From DATAXP01 sp036272935 (GTDB taxonomy: Bacteria > Planctomycetota > Planctomycetia > Pirellulales > PNKZ01): a stretch of 64,000 bases of DNA. The notes under the pieces are model-generated. The model did not search any database. It saw nothing but the letters and a program-made list of their open reading frames with translations, and was not told the origin of the DNA. The first letter of the stretch is position 1. Each line of letters opens with the position of its first letter. Below, one piece after another: positions 63,957 through 64,000 of the stretch. The DNA is taken from NCBI GenBank assembly GCA_036272935.1, contig DATAXP010000003.1, positions 1 to 64,000 of the forward strand, given 5' to 3'. Made by a program: the position numbers and the translations under genes.

Positions 63957-63998
63957 CGGGGTCTCCGCCGCGCGCTCGGCGCGGGTCTCCCGACCCCG
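63957..63998. repeat. CGGGGTC / GACCCCG inverted repeat at the window end
   Basis: Arms 63957-63963 and 63992-63998 surround repeated GGGTCTCC and CGCGCTCGGCGCGG sequence. It looks like another palindromic intergenic element, possibly cut by the window edge, and may end the TPR transcript. Confidence 0.5.
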
Positions 63999-64000
63999 CC

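Overview
The window looks like chromosomal DNA of a planctomycete. It is GC-rich and carries a complete Planctomycetes/Verrucomicrobia-type (PVM) bacterial microcompartment operon. It also has two FG-GAP-like surface or secreted proteins, one with a LEPR-type N-terminal motif, and many palindromic intergenic repeats. There are two tRNAs (Leu-CAG, Ala-CGC), no rRNA and no CRISPR array.

Layout. 185-6635, minus strand: a cobalamin riboswitch heads nrdA-nrdB-metE, that is, a B12-independent ribonucleotide reductase and a B12-independent methionine synthase; the NrdB sequence has the subclass Ic (Mn/Fe) signature. 6702-11640: mfd, a six-helix membrane protein and a divergent HD-domain protein. 11752-20763, minus strand: a twelve-gene microcompartment operon with a DeoR regulator, PduL phosphotransacylase, two BMC-H, acetate kinase, three BMC-P, CoA-acylating aldehyde dehydrogenase, class II aldolase, a lactate/malate dehydrogenase and a TIM-barrel aldolase-like protein. 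20887-25938: a GNAT acetyltransferase, ileS-purN and a rhodanese. 26339-27460: tRNA-Leu followed by a small accessory patch with a nucleotidyltransferase-fold protein, a possible antitoxin and a PIN toxin gene broken by an in-frame TGA. 27457-34828: amidohydrolases, a DUF4139-like exported protein, tRNA-Ala, hemW and an RNase Z-like hydrolase. 35128-45606: citrate synthase, a WD40 protein, a 1,478-residue SdrD-B/FG-GAP surface protein, a type II restriction-modification pair bracketed by 104-bp direct repeats of that gene's 3' end, and a second FG-GAP protein. 45700-58957: a GlcD/GlcF-like fused oxidoreductase, folE, DUF309, nth-dcd, an AAA+ ATPase, aconitase and endonuclease IV. 59089-63937: a GNAT protein, a RAYT/IS200-like transposase flanked by inverted repeats, an MFS transporter and two exported proteins.

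How the genes work together. The microcompartment genes form a module that would cleave a deoxy-sugar phosphate (fuculose- or rhamnulose-phosphate in characterised PVM loci) to an aldehyde, oxidise it to acyl-CoA, and recover ATP through PduL and acetate kinase inside a shell. The sugar kinases and isomerases that would feed it are not in the window. The riboswitch operon should be shut off when B12 is plentiful, which implies that B12-dependent isozymes (NrdJ, MetH) exist elsewhere in the genome. Citrate synthase and aconitase are both present but about 18 kb apart. The rest is mostly housekeeping. The accessory patches (26.4-27.5 kb, 42.2-44.05 kb, 59.7-60.4 kb) all show signs of insertion or mobility.
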